From Methanoculleus sp. UBA208 (GTDB taxonomy: Archaea; Halobacteriota; Methanomicrobia; Methanomicrobiales; Methanoculleaceae): a DNA stretch of 45,587 nt. This document shows positions 9,701 to 17,573 of the stretch, piece by piece (the first letter of the stretch is position 1; every line of letters starts with the position of its first letter). The stretch covers positions 8,146 through 53,732 of the forward strand of contig NZ_DAFZ01000118.1 in assembly GCF_002498065.1 (NCBI RefSeq). Direction: 5' to 3'. The position numbers and the translations under genes are program-made. The notes beneath the pieces were generated by a model that was given only the letters and a program-made list of their open reading frames with translations, did not search any database and was not told where the DNA came from.

Positions 9701-9952
9701 AGCGGGAGTTTCGATATCGATAAGCTCGTGACCGGGGTCACGAAGTCGCAGCGCGACATCATCCGGTCGGTGAAGGAGGCGATCCGGAACGTCTCGGGCG
9801 ACTCCGGCGGCCAGGCGCGGGTCGACGAGGTGATCGAAATCCTGGTGCAGCAGGGATTCTCCCGCGACAAGATCGAGCACACCCTCGAGCAGCTGAAACG
9901 CGGCGGGGAGTTGCTGGAACCCCGGCACGGGCTGGTGAAGCTGATCGGGTGA
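6773..9952 (+). CDS. mcm: MCM replicative helicase with intein
   Basis: 1059 codons, of which 358 are an intein, leaving a 701-residue helicase that unwinds DNA ahead of the replication fork. N-terminal domain with zinc knuckle C137/C140/C160/C163; Walker A GDPGIAKS (329-336); Walker B VDEMD (about 393-397). The conserved segment EAMEQQ / SISVAKAGI is split by the intein between residues 414 and 773. A helix-turn-helix tail ends GGELLEPRHGLVKLIG. The start is GTG at 6773 with no strong ribosome-binding site. Extein codons stay in frame on both sides of the intein. Confidence 0.96.
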   Translation: MTEEITVEVTDNVGEWTKFLKKQYKRELAELSREYPHNRSLIIDYRKILNNKLAFELLRSPGKVLGDIRDAIVQNKLLKLKEGQDPDLINIRFTNLPQKTDVRAIRADQINTFVSIEGILRKTTEVRPRIVSAVFRCRTCGKNTDPVPQGYGRFDEPDFCPNCERKTRLDLVMNRCRFVDAQKLRIQESPEGLRGGEQPQTLDIDVTDDLTGMVAPGDRVVVNGILRSVQRVNYGQKSTLFDIYLECNSIEVAEKEFEEVSISEEDEAKIMALARDPMVYKKIARSIAPTIYGTDDVKEAIALQLFGGIAKDMPDGSRLRGDVHVLLVGDPGIAKSQILRYVVKLSPRGIYTSGKSSTSAGLTATAVKDEFGDGRWTLEAGALVLADMGIAAVDEMDKMQKEDRSALHEAMEQQCYDDETEVLTESGWKLFRDVNADDRVATLSPEGRLEYASPSNFVASEYDGEMYYVKSRQVDLAVTPNHWMYVNLNRRADEWEGFRLVRMDELPIHKRMRFKKNAAWTGERQETYEIPPVVKFANQNAEGKLTEPITVGMDDWLEFLGYFLSEGSVQRHYQTGVPYRVIISQTNPESAETIRRCLERLPFRFSYDGKNFAINAKQLAEHLAPFGKCHEKYVPDYAKRLSPEQIEILLDALMLGDGYINKKTGVSIYTTSSRRLADDVTELLLKKGWSGNVHLMREAGAVAPNPRGGTSTATHDIYQVTFIRDGQNEPNVNSNGQRQIEKRPYKGTVYCLEVQNHILYVRRNGIPVWCGNSISVAKAGITATLKSRCALLGAANPKLGRFDQFVPIGEQINMPPSLLSRFDLIFVMTDQPEVERDGAIAQHIIKTHSVGELIKQHAYEPLPEVDDEYIERALAPVIPDIDPTLLRKYIAYAKRTCYPILSDGAKEALIAYYMRLRNLASGNKPVPVTARQLEALVRLAEASARMRLSNTVDTEDTDRILKIVDACLRQVAYDAESGSFDIDKLVTGVTKSQRDIIRSVKEAIRNVSGDSGGQARVDEVIEILVQQGFSRDKIEHTLEQLKRGGELLEPRHGLVKLIG
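8015..9088 (+). other. Intein with LAGLIDADG homing endonuclease in MCM
   Basis: In-frame insert of residues 415-772. It begins with the nucleophile Cys (CYDDETEVLTE) and ends VWCGN before Ser of SISVAKAGI, so the +1 extein nucleophile is Ser. The two LAGLIDADG-like blocks are LEFLGYFLSEG (near 557) and LDALMLGDGY (near 648). The penultimate residue is Gly instead of the usual His, which in studied inteins can slow asparagine cyclisation unless compensated. The insertion point is in the ATPase core, a typical conserved-site choice for inteins. Confidence 0.93.
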
Positions 9953-9959
9953 GGGACTG

Positions 9960-9990
9960 TTACCGGTCGGGATCAATCGAACTTTTTTTT
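9960..9990 (+). terminator. T-run terminator after mcm
   Basis: Eight consecutive T residues at 9983-9990, 30 bases after the mcm stop. Archaeal termination commonly uses such T-tracts. The next gene converges from the opposite strand. Confidence 0.6.
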
Positions 9991-10044
9991 CCGGGCAGCC
10001 AGCTCCGGGTGAGGTCAGGAGTCCCTCGACCCACGATCCCGAAG

Positions 10045-10473
10045 TCAGGGAATAAACCCGTCGTCCGTAAGGATCTTCTTTATCGTGTTCACCAGGGCTT
10101 TTGCTGTGGCAAGGGCGCCTTCTGCATCGGTATGGGTGGCGACAGAACTGAGATCATACGTGGCCGCATGCCGTTTTCTCCGCATCCGGTCAAAGGCGGC
10201 AACCTCATCCGGGGTGAGGTAGAACTTCAGGAACTCCTTTACTGAAACGTGCCCTTCACCACCCTTCGGCCGATAGCCCCTGGAGAAGATCAGTGCCCTC
10301 CCTGCCGAGAGGGCAGCGTTGTAGGAGATGTTATACGCCCATTCGTTGCTGAACTCAAGGTTCATCTCGGCGGCATGGAGATCCCGTTCCGCAATACCGA
10401 TTGCTTCCCTGACCGTGTTCGGATCGATGGGTATCCTCTCAATCTTCCCTTCCATCTCCAGGCGTTTCACCAT
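10045..10473 (-). CDS. HEPN-domain protein, toxin partner of MNT
   Basis: 142 residues, all-helical, with a HEPN-type motif in the C-terminal half (FDRMRRKRHAATYD; arginines four to six residues before His). HEPN proteins of these pairs act as RNases or RNA-binding toxins. The start at 10473 (MVKRLEMEGK) is chosen over 10485 because AGGG lies five bases upstream of it. The gene overlaps the end of the upstream nucleotidyltransferase gene by 35 bases, typical of coupled toxin-antitoxin pairs. Confidence 0.8.
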   Translation of the reverse strand: MVKRLEMEGKIERIPIDPNTVREAIGIAERDLHAAEMNLEFSNEWAYNISYNAALSAGRALIFSRGYRPKGGEGHVSVKEFLKFYLTPDEVAAFDRMRRKRHAATYDLSSVATHTDAEGALATAKALVNTIKKILTDDGFIP

Positions 10474-11035
10474 AGCAACCCTCACCCAGGATCATAACTT
10501 TTGGTCTGTTCAGAACATTGGTGACGAACGGATCGGCCCTTTCGATGCGCTCCCGTAATTCTTCTCTCTTCACCAGCGTATAATTAATCTCCCGCTGCAG
10601 AGTCCTCTCGCTCTCGTTTATCAGAGGGATCAGGCGATTTTCGTCGGCCTCCCCGACGATGAAGAGATCGATGTCGCTCTTTGCGCCTGCCGTTCCGGAG
10701 GCAAATGAACCGTAGATGAATATGCACTCGAGATTGCCGAGTTCGTCAAGTCGCTCTTTGAGAACCCGGGCGACGCCCTCCGTCTTGAGAACCAGTCTCT
10801 GCAACTCGGGGTAGAGGAAGAAATTTTGGTCGACGGTGTAGTATGTCTGGTTCCCCTTTGTTTCCGACCTCAACAGGCCGAATGTTTCGAGGTGCGCGAG
10901 TTCCTTCCGGACAAGGGCGTAGTTCTTCCCGACCAGCCTCTCGACCTGGCGGATGTAATACTCCTTATCGGGATTCAGGAGGAACAGGGTGAGGATCTTC
11001 ACTCTCGTCTCTGAGGATATGAGAGCCTCAAGCAT
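10439..11035 (-). CDS. Winged-helix MNT nucleotidyltransferase (antitoxin-like)
   Basis: 198 residues. The N-terminal 80 residues form a winged helix (YYIRQVERLVGKNYALVRKE). A minimal nucleotidyltransferase domain follows with GSFASGTAGAKSDIDLFIVG (near 110-130), containing the GS and DxD metal motif. Nucleotidyltransferases of this type can inactivate HEPN partners by nucleotidylation; here the fused DNA-binding domain suggests it also represses its own promoter. A palindrome sits at the TATA box upstream. Translation probably starts at or very near the transcript 5' end. Confidence 0.82.
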   Translation of the reverse strand: MLEALISSETRVKILTLFLLNPDKEYYIRQVERLVGKNYALVRKELAHLETFGLLRSETKGNQTYYTVDQNFFLYPELQRLVLKTEGVARVLKERLDELGNLECIFIYGSFASGTAGAKSDIDLFIVGEADENRLIPLINESERTLQREINYTLVKREELRERIERADPFVTNVLNRPKVMILGEGCYGETPGDGRED

Positions 11036-11056
11036 GCAGGAAGAGTGTCACCGGTT

Positions 11057-11083
11057 GATTATAAAAAGTAATCGATTGATTAC
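11057..11083 (-). promoter_or_regulatory. Promoter and palindromic operator of MNT/HEPN
   Basis: On the minus strand a TATA-like CTTTTTATAATC (11057-11068) lies about 28 bases before the ATG at 11035, implying a leaderless transcript. Directly upstream, at 11068-11083, is the perfect palindrome GTAATC-GATT-GATTAC, where BRE and TATA factors bind. It is a good operator candidate for the winged-helix domain encoded by the first gene. Confidence 0.6.
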
Positions 11084-11582
11084 TAAATGTGTTCAAACGG
11101 TTGTATAATATAATCAATACGCAATGGCAATTGCCCGCGCAGGAAGAACGGGTCCGGCAGCCAGCCGCAGATAATCCTTACGGCACATCGCGGGCGGCAG
11201 GCCATAGGCTTCCGGGCAGATGTTGATGAACCGCTTCCGGCGATTCGGATCGTCTGCCGAAGACTATCATACCCCGCATAGCCTGTCTCGCCGTGAGAAC
11301 GATCCGTCTCCTCTACTCTCCGCCCCAGGGGGGATCCGCCGGCTCACTTTCACGAACAGCCTCCGGACGTGTAGATGATTGTGAGAGAAATGCTATATAG
11401 ACCCGGGTCTATCCCCTTATGCGGATGCTCAAACAACGTTCGCAAAACCGCGCAGACTCACCCCATCCATCCAAGACCGGGTGAGCCCCCCTACTGCCCG
11501 AAGGCAAGAGAGTGGTTCGCATTCCACGTACTTAAGGCTGCGCCTCTTTTGCCTCCGGGGATGTTACTGGAGGAAAAATCAC
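11084..11582 (+). other. Intergenic region, 500 bases
   Basis: No convincing gene. A TATA-like GCTATATAG at 11392-11400 overlaps the 12-base palindrome AGACCCGGGTCT at 11399-11410. A second weak promoter-like GTACTTAAG lies near 11528. The ORF running through from 11375 is an upstream extension of the lipoprotein's second frame, not an independent gene. Confidence 0.5.
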
Positions 11583-12169
11583 GTGAAGCCCCACTATATC
11601 ATAGTAATACTCTCGTTTCTTCTCCTCACCGCGGGGTGCATCGAGCCCGCGGCCACCGATCCCGCAGAGGTTACGCCGTCACCCATAACCGAACTCCCCC
11701 CGACAATGCACCGTCACTCCGGGATCTCTTCTCCTTCAGATTCTATTATGGGTGGGAGAACCCCGCCGAATACACGAGTTTCCCCCCGCCGTCATACACT
11801 CCTGAGGGGTATATCCTCTACGACCTCCAAATAACCACTGTCTGGAACGAGACGGAACCTCACGACCGCCGCACGACGATCGGCGAGACCCTGCGCTACG
11901 CACGCAACGACACGATGCAGAATGCGTCAACTACCGATATGACGCTTCTCGACGTCACCTGGAGCAAATACGGGTACAACCCCTATGCAAAAGATCAGAT
12001 CGTTAACAGCGAGCCAAAACCCGTTGACATAAACGGGTATGCAGGGTTGATCTACGAGACCGAATCGGACCGGTTGATCGCCTGGACGGCCGGAAACGCT
12101 ACGTATCAGGTGCGTGGGTCGCTTGACCGCGACGAATTGATCCGGGTAGCGCAGTCGATCGCCTGTTAA
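11583..12169 (+). pseudogene. Secreted lipoprotein, frameshifted in a C-run
   Basis: GGAGG at 11569-11573 precedes a GTG start that encodes a signal peptide and lipobox (VILSFLLLTAGC), then a Pro/Thr spacer. The frame is lost at a run of six C (11696-11701). It resumes one frame over with DNAPSLRDLFSFRFYYGWENP and continues to a stop at 12169, through a domain with LYDLQITTVWNE, INGYAGLIYET and a closing VAQSIAC. One extra C would restore a single protein of about 195 residues. This is either a sequencing error or a real frameshift. The function is unknown; it is probably a surface lipoprotein. Confidence 0.7.
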
Positions 12170-12358
12170 TCGGCGGATACCATGGAGGAGAGATGAACCA
12201 TCTCTGCAAGCCGTTATTACGGTTTTGAGAACCGTTATAGTCAAAAATTTACGAAAATTACTTAATTCCACACGGGGACATACCAATACTGATTAAAATA
12301 AAGCCGATGCATGCCTGGAGCGGAGCCGGAGACCCGTAATAATCCCAGGATAATAAAA

Positions 12359-13021
12359 ATGACAGAAGAAATGAAGAGAAAGTCCCTGATGAAACTCATG
12401 AAGGTTGATACTATTGCCAAAGAAGAGTTGTGGCGTTCAGTTGCAACCTTTGGAGTCTCGCTTATCGTCACCGCTTTCGTCATCACAACAGACTACCTCC
12501 CATTGCCAGCTTTTTTGTTCTTACCCCTGCCATTGATGATCGCTGCAGTAGTCGCCTGCGTTATGGTGTGGTATAGACGAAAAGAAGGCCTGATCGACCC
12601 CAATCCAGCGAATATCTTTCGCCATGCGCTTCGACTGGGGAAGCGCGGAGAAAGGAAGACAGCACGGAGAAGAGGCATCGTCGAGAAGGTGATCGATACT
12701 GTCCTTCTCGTCACAGTCTTCCTGATCTATCTCTATGCGTCCCTTACGTATTCCATCAACCAGGCATCCTGGCTCCCCGTCCTTGTCGTCATCGGCCTGC
12801 TCCTGACACGAATCGTCTTCACCGATGGCGGCGAGCGCCGCGTCACTTTGGTGCGATCGGTTGTCTTCTACCTTATAGCAGCCGGGATCGTCCTTCTGCG
12901 CTACGCGGTGCTGGAATACCCCGTTACCCCCCTCCTCCAGGGAATCGCGCTTGTCGGCATCATTACTTTTCCCATCCTCTACATCTGGGACCGGAGACGC
13001 ACGTCGAAAGGAACAGGCTGA
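12359..13021 (+). CDS. Hypothetical polytopic membrane protein
   Basis: 220 residues starting MTEEMKRKSLMK, with AGGA about ten bases upstream; an ATG 16 codons earlier lacks a site. About six membrane segments in pairs: near 30-75 (FGVSLIVTAFVI, FLFLPLPLMIAAVVACV), 118-160 (VLLVTVFLIYLYA, LPVLVVIGLLLTRIV) and 170-210 (VVFYLIAAGIVLL, GIALVGIITFPILYIW). Charged loops separate the pairs. The family is not recognised. The following gene is also a small membrane protein and may be co-transcribed. Confidence 0.7.
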   Translation: MTEEMKRKSLMKLMKVDTIAKEELWRSVATFGVSLIVTAFVITTDYLPLPAFLFLPLPLMIAAVVACVMVWYRRKEGLIDPNPANIFRHALRLGKRGERKTARRRGIVEKVIDTVLLVTVFLIYLYASLTYSINQASWLPVLVVIGLLLTRIVFTDGGERRVTLVRSVVFYLIAAGIVLLRYAVLEYPVTPLLQGIALVGIITFPILYIWDRRRTSKGTG

Positions 13022-13033
13022 TGAAACCATGTG

Positions 13034-13480
13034 ATGGAAATGACCACAGAAACAGAGAAAAAAACCCGATAAGATTGCGGGCGTTCTGGGCGCGCTCTTC
13101 GGCGTGTTCCTGTATTACCTCTGGGTCGCCGTGCTCATGGCGATCCTCTTCGCGTTCTTCGCGGAACCGAACGCCATGGGAGCATTCATAGTCAAATTCC
13201 CACAGATGGTACAGATCTGGCTCAACACCGGAATGCTGCCGGTCTTCATCATCTCCGGCTACTACCTGTTTACCCGCGATACGATGCCTGAAGCGGAACG
13301 CCTTCCGGGTAGAGCAGGGCTTGCGGCCTCGGCCTCGGGTTCCTCCTCTGGCTCCTCGTGCTGGCGGCTCTGGAAGTTCCGGGGACTACCGTGGAATACC
13401 CCTATTACGTCGCCGGAGGCTACGTCGTCATGCTGATCCTGGGTGTGATCATCTGGAAAACCTGGAGCCGGGGAGCATGA
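13034..13480 (+). pseudogene. Small membrane protein with two frameshifts
   Basis: The first frame gives MEMTTETEKK, then breaks at a run of seven A (13058-13064). Removing one A joins it to PDKIAGVLGALFGVFLYYLW and the following membrane segments. A second break near 13290-13320 leads back to the original frame: GLGLGFLLWLLVLAALE, then YPYYVAGGYVVMLILGV and a stop at 13480. The two shifts cancel, and the joined product would be about 148 residues with four membrane segments. Function unknown. Confidence 0.6.
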
Positions 13481-13634
13481 ACCCGGCAACAGGAAGAAGC
13501 ACCATCAATACCGAAAACGAAAGATGAATCAACAACCTTCGCCGGCAGAGAAACCGGGCTAAAGTATATCGCCAGATGAGTTGAATATCAGACTGATCGC
13601 CTCTACTCAAATCAAATGCAGGAGAGATAAGCCC

Positions 13635-13850
13635 ATGAAAACCTTGAAAATCATCGTCGAGAAGCATCCTGACGGCTATGTCGCCTACCCTCTGGGTCTG
13701 AAGGGTGTCGTCGTTGCAGAGGGGGACACCTACGAAGAAGCACTTACCGGGGTGAAATCCGCCATACAGTTTCACATAGAGACCTTCGGAAATGATGCGT
13801 TCGAGAACAACGACATCATGGAGACCTTCGTCGCCGAAGTTGCCGTATAG
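13635..13850 (+). CDS. hicB: HicB-family antitoxin
   Basis: 71 residues, starting MKTLKIIVEKHPDGYVAYP with GGAGAG eight bases upstream. It has the partial RNase H-like HicB fold pattern: an early beta strand with HPDGYVAYPLGLKG, then EGDTYEEALTGVKSAI. Such proteins bind and neutralise HicA and often repress the operon, though no clear DNA-binding tail is seen here. It ends directly before the ATG of hicA, so the antitoxin comes first. Confidence 0.85.
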   Translation: MKTLKIIVEKHPDGYVAYPLGLKGVVVAEGDTYEEALTGVKSAIQFHIETFGNDAFENNDIMETFVAEVAV

Positions 13851-14087
13851 ATGAAGTTCCCGCACGATGCGCCCCAGCGGAAGGTGCTGAAAACGCTGGA
13901 AGCGCTCGGTTTTCAGGTCGTCAGGACGGGCAACCATATCGCGCTTATCCGCAGCAATCCGGACGGCACAACGACGCCGCTCACGATGCCGAACCACCCC
14001 AGACTCAAAGGCCCGACCCTCCGAACCATCTGCACGCAGGCAGGTATCTCTCGAGAAGAGTTCCTGCGTGTTTATGAGCGCGTGTAA
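13851..14087 (+). CDS. hicA: HicA-family mRNA interferase toxin
   Basis: 78 residues with the small dsRBD-like HicA pattern: RKVLKTLEALGFQVVRTGNHIALIR (in two parts: helix, then strand with the active-site His in GNH), then TMPNHPRLKGPTLRTI and a final helix. HicA toxins cleave mRNA when not bound by HicB. The key His and C-terminal helix are present, so the toxin looks intact. Confidence 0.85.
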   Translation: MKFPHDAPQRKVLKTLEALGFQVVRTGNHIALIRSNPDGTTTPLTMPNHPRLKGPTLRTICTQAGISREEFLRVYERV

Positions 14088-14157
14088 AACAGACCCCCTT
14101 CTTTCTCACCTCCTCCGGGGCGCACCTTCTTACTCCCACACCCCTAACCTACTAACC

Positions 14158-14511
14158 ATGATCACCGACCGCGAAAAAGCGGCCTTCGAAGCCGGTATCA
14201 AACTCGGCGCCCTCTACCACCAGTTCGTCGGGACGCCCATCGCCCGCGAGACCGCGGCGGCAGTCGAGGCCGCCATCGAGCAGGCCGTCGGGCTGCAGCC
14301 CTACGTGACGGGGATCCGCGTCCGGCTGAACCGCGATATGATGGTCTCGAACCGGTTCGGCTACTCGGAGCTCGCCGGGCGGATGTTCGACGCCGAGATC
14401 ACGACCGAGGTCGGGGCGGCCGTCTGCCGGGCCCGGCTGCGCCTCGAGGACGACTACCCCATGATGGAGATCGTCGAGTTGCATGAAACTCCCCGCGATA
14501 CCGATCACTGA
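14158..14511 (+). CDS. mptD: Archaeal dihydroneopterin aldolase MptD
   Basis: 117 residues starting MITDREKAAFEAGIKLGALYHQ, strongly like the archaeal MptD family (former DUF381). It cleaves dihydroneopterin to 6-hydroxymethyl-dihydropterin and glycolaldehyde in methanopterin synthesis. The segment FVGTPIARETAAAVEAAIE and the closing ELHETP fit. The open frame extends upstream to 14068, but that part overlaps hicA and lacks family sequence. It is the first gene of a long operon and its end overlaps the next gene by 29 bases. Confidence 0.9.
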   Translation: MITDREKAAFEAGIKLGALYHQFVGTPIARETAAAVEAAIEQAVGLQPYVTGIRVRLNRDMMVSNRFGYSELAGRMFDAEITTEVGAAVCRARLRLEDDYPMMEIVELHETPRDTDH

Positions 14512-15313
14512 CGACCATATCCATATCGACCCGGGAAACGGCCGGGGGATCGAGGCCGCGAAGGACTTTCGCCGCAGCGGGGGGACGCACATCTTCCTGG
14601 TCTCAAAACCCTCCTGGTCGCTTTCGGTCGAACCCTCGTCGGGTGAGGACTACCGCGAGGTCTTCGATACGACGCTCCGGGTGGCCGAGATGGTCCGGGA
14701 GACCGGGCTCGTCGTCTACCCGGTCCTCGGCGTCCATCCGGCGGAGATGAACCGCCTCGCGGCACGGATGAGCCTTGACGAAGCCGCCGCCGTGATGACG
14801 GCCGGCCTCGACCTTGCCGCCCGCTACGTCGAGGATGGACGTGCCGTCGCCCTCAAAAGCGGCCGGCCCCACTACGAGGTCGCACCGGAGGTGCTTGCGG
14901 CTTCAAACGCGGTCCTTTCCCACGCCCTCGAACTCGGGGCCGACTGCGGCTGCGCCGTCCAGCTCCACGCCGAGAGCGGGCCCTGCGCCGACGTCGTCGA
15001 TATGGCCGCTCAAGCAGGTATCCCGGTCGAGCGGGTCGTCAAACACTTCGCGACGCCCGACACCCCGCTCACGCCCTCCTTCATCGCGCGGCACGAGGAT
15101 ATCCCGGCGCTCGCCCGGGCGGGCCGGCGGTTCACCATGGAGAGCGACTACATGGACGAGAACGCGAGGCCCGGCGCGGTCATCGGACCGAAGTCGGTGC
15201 CGCGGTTCACGCGCCGGTACCTCGAAGAAGGGCTCATCACCGAAGAGGACGCCTGGCGCATCCATGCAGAGACCCCGTCAAGCACCTACGGCGTGGATAT
15301 CGCGCTTCCTTAA
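14483..15313 (+). CDS. TatD-related metal-dependent hydrolase (COG1831 type)
   Basis: 276-residue amidohydrolase-type TIM barrel. Metal-ligand motifs are visible: DDHIHID at the N-terminus, GVHPAE near 79, KSGRPHYE near 119, HAESG near 153, VKHFATPD near 181 and ESDYMDEN near 219. The family is archaeal and of uncertain substrate; relatives of TatD are DNases or hydrolases. It lies inside the operon, overlapping mptD. Confidence 0.82.
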   Translation: MKLPAIPITDDHIHIDPGNGRGIEAAKDFRRSGGTHIFLVSKPSWSLSVEPSSGEDYREVFDTTLRVAEMVRETGLVVYPVLGVHPAEMNRLAARMSLDEAAAVMTAGLDLAARYVEDGRAVALKSGRPHYEVAPEVLAASNAVLSHALELGADCGCAVQLHAESGPCADVVDMAAQAGIPVERVVKHFATPDTPLTPSFIARHEDIPALARAGRRFTMESDYMDENARPGAVIGPKSVPRFTRRYLEEGLITEEDAWRIHAETPSSTYGVDIALP

Positions 15314-15357
15314 CGGAACTGCGCACCTTTTTGACGACTCCCGTCAAACGATATGTG

Positions 15358-15651
15358 ATGTACTTAAAAGTGCACCGCATACCGGGCGCCGGTGAGGTGG
15401 TGGCCGCCTGCGACGCCGAGCTCCTGGACGTCACCCTGATGCACGGAGACGTTGAGGTCTGCATCAGCGGAGGTTTCTACGGCACCGAACGTGCCGACGA
15501 AGAGGACGTCCGGAGGGCTCTCGCAGGCGCGGAAAACGTCAACATCATCGGCAAACGCGTCGTATCCCTCGCCGTCGCAATGGGACTGATCGCCGAGAAA
15601 GACTGTATCATGATCGGCGACGTGCCCCACGCCCAGATATTCAGGATCTAA
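15358..15651 (+). CDS. DUF424 family protein
   Basis: 97 residues, starting MYLKVHRIPGAGEVVAACD. It matches the small archaeal DUF424 family, with the conserved NIIGKRVVSLAVAMGLI and GDVPHAQIFRI at the C-terminus. Its function is unknown, although in archaea it often lies beside translation genes such as nmd3, as here. The start at 15358 is preferred over an earlier in-frame ATG because the family begins at MYLK. Confidence 0.82.
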   Translation: MYLKVHRIPGAGEVVAACDAELLDVTLMHGDVEVCISGGFYGTERADEEDVRRALAGAENVNIIGKRVVSLAVAMGLIAEKDCIMIGDVPHAQIFRI

Positions 15652-15654
15652 CCC

Positions 15655-16698
15655 ATGACCATCCAGACGAGCATCTGCCCCCGCTGCGGGAAGCCGAGCG
15701 AGGAGGGACTCTGCCCGGAATGCCGGGCCGCGGATGTGCGGCTGCTGACCTGCGAGCCGTACGTGACCGCCGTCTACTGTCCGGTCTGCGAGTCGCAGAA
15801 ACGCGGCAAAACCTGGTCGGACCTGCAGATGCCGCGCGAGGACCTCGTCGCCGAGATGGCGGTATCCGCGGTCAGCATCCACGAGGACGCGAAGGATATC
15901 CAGGTCACCGTCCGCGCCGAAGAGATCGCGTCGAACAGGACGGCCTGCACCGTCGAGGTGGAGGCAAACCTGTATGGGGTCCCGGTCCGGGAGACCTGCA
16001 GTACCGAGATCCGCTGGCAGAAGGAGTCCTGCGACCGGTGCAGCCGCATCTCCGGAGGCTACTACGAGGGGATCGTCCAGGTGCGGGCGACCGGCAGGAA
16101 GATCAACGCCTACGAGCGCGAGGTCGCCGCGACGATCGCACAGCAGGCCGAAGAGTCGCTCCAGCAGTCGGGCGACCGTTTCTCCTTCATATCGGATCTC
16201 GAGGACACAAAGGACGGCGTCGATATCACGGTCGGGACGCAGCACCTCGGTCAGGAGATCTCCCGTACGATCACCGGGGCGCTCGGGGGGCGGTTTACGA
16301 CCCACCCGAAGCTGGTCGGCGAGAAGGACGGAAAAGCACTCTACCGGATCACCTACTCCATCCGGCTGCCGTTCTACCAGAAAGGGGACGTGGTGGTCTC
16401 CCGGGGCAATTACTTCGAGGTGCGCGATATCGACGGGCAGCGCCTACGGGTCTTCGATCTCGCTGCCGGCGTTGCCCGGACCATCGCCGAGGGCGAGGTC
16501 GAACGCCTCATCGGGAACGTCCGCGAGGCCGAGTCCGCGCTCGTCGTCTTCACGCAGCCGAACCTGGTGGGGCTGATGGACCCGAAGACCTACCGGACGC
16601 GTGAGGTTAACCCGGTGCCCTGGACGTTCCCGGTGGAGGGGCAGCCGATCCGGGTGCTCCGCGACGAGGAGCAGGACCGGCTGGTCATCGTCGGGTGA
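15655..16698 (+). CDS. nmd3: NMD3 family ribosome protein
   Basis: 347 residues. The N-terminus is cysteine-rich with paired zinc-binding motifs CPRCG, CPEC, CPVC and then CDRC near 123. This is the layout of NMD3, which in eukaryotes exports and matures the 60S subunit; archaeal members presumably act on the large ribosomal subunit. The later part (SGDRFSFISDLEDTKDG, ISRTITGALGGRF) fits the family. It begins three bases after the DUF424 gene and overlaps the next gene by four. Confidence 0.87.
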   Translation: MTIQTSICPRCGKPSEEGLCPECRAADVRLLTCEPYVTAVYCPVCESQKRGKTWSDLQMPREDLVAEMAVSAVSIHEDAKDIQVTVRAEEIASNRTACTVEVEANLYGVPVRETCSTEIRWQKESCDRCSRISGGYYEGIVQVRATGRKINAYEREVAATIAQQAEESLQQSGDRFSFISDLEDTKDGVDITVGTQHLGQEISRTITGALGGRFTTHPKLVGEKDGKALYRITYSIRLPFYQKGDVVVSRGNYFEVRDIDGQRLRVFDLAAGVARTIAEGEVERLIGNVREAESALVVFTQPNLVGLMDPKTYRTREVNPVPWTFPVEGQPIRVLRDEEQDRLVIVG

Positions 16699-17573
16699 CT
16701 GCCATGCGTGCGCGGAAGGTGCCGGCGGCCGACCTCGCCGATATTGCGAACGCGGAGTGGGTGGACACCTCCCGCCGTCCGTATGTCGAGGGCGGCATCG
16801 CCTGGGTTCCGGTCAGGAAGGGCTATTTTGCCGACGCAGACCTCCCCGAGCGGGAGACTTACCGGGGCCGGGGGTACCATCTCGTCGGCGATGTCGCGGT
16901 CGTCCACGGCGATGCGCCGACGGATGAAGAACTCGCCGCGATCGTGGAGCACTGCCGTCCCCGGGGCGTCGTCCGGGTGAAGGGGTTTTTGAGCGAGATG
17001 CGCATCCCCCAGGTCGAGATCCTCTACGGCACCGCCGGCGAGGTGCGGCACCGCGAACAGGGCTGCACCTTCTTCCTCGACCCGACACGGGTGATGTTCG
17101 CACAGGGCAACCGGACGGAGAAGGCGAGGATTGCCGCTCTCGTCCGGCCCGGCGAGCGGGTTGCCGATATGTTCGCCGGGATCGGTTACTTCACCATACC
17201 GGCGGCCATGAGCGGTACACGGGTCCATGCGATGGAGATAAACCCAATAGCCTTTGAATACCTGAAACGTAACATTATGGCAAACCGCGTTCGAGGCCGG
17301 GTCGCGGCAGAGTCAGGGGACTGCCGGGACCTCCTCTCCGGGGTCTACGACCGGGTCCTGATGGGCCACTTCGACGCACCGTCGATGCTCGCCGACGCCC
17401 TCGCCCATGTCCGGGACGGGAGCGTGCTCCACGTCCACAGCATCGGGGACGCGAGCGAGACGATCCAGAAAGAGGTTGCGGCCGCCGGGTTTTCGGCGGT
17501 GGTAGCCTCCCGCAGGGTGAAGAAGTACGGCCCGCACGCGTGGCATATGGTGCAGGATGTGACGATATCGTGA
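16695..17573 (+). CDS. taw2: Taw2/Trm5-like tRNA G37 modification enzyme
   Basis: 292 residues. Class I SAM fold with ADMFAGIGYFTIPAA near 160 and AMEINPIAFEYLKRNI near 180. The preceding MFAQGNRTEKARI and the LMGHFDAPSML segment, in place of the catalytic NLP of Trm5, point to Taw2. That enzyme transfers the 3-amino-3-carboxypropyl group of SAM to demethylwyosine at tRNA-Phe position 37. Trm5-type methyltransferase is the alternative. It starts with GTG in a GTGA overlap with nmd3. Confidence 0.75.
   Translation: MTAMRARKVPAADLADIANAEWVDTSRRPYVEGGIAWVPVRKGYFADADLPERETYRGRGYHLVGDVAVVHGDAPTDEELAAIVEHCRPRGVVRVKGFLSEMRIPQVEILYGTAGEVRHREQGCTFFLDPTRVMFAQGNRTEKARIAALVRPGERVADMFAGIGYFTIPAAMSGTRVHAMEINPIAFEYLKRNIMANRVRGRVAAESGDCRDLLSGVYDRVLMGHFDAPSMLADALAHVRDGSVLHVHSIGDASETIQKEVAAAGFSAVVASRRVKKYGPHAWHMVQDVTIS

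Noticed and set aside
14068..14157. Upstream extension of mptD
   Set aside because: It overlaps hicA and the family begins at MITDRE (14158).
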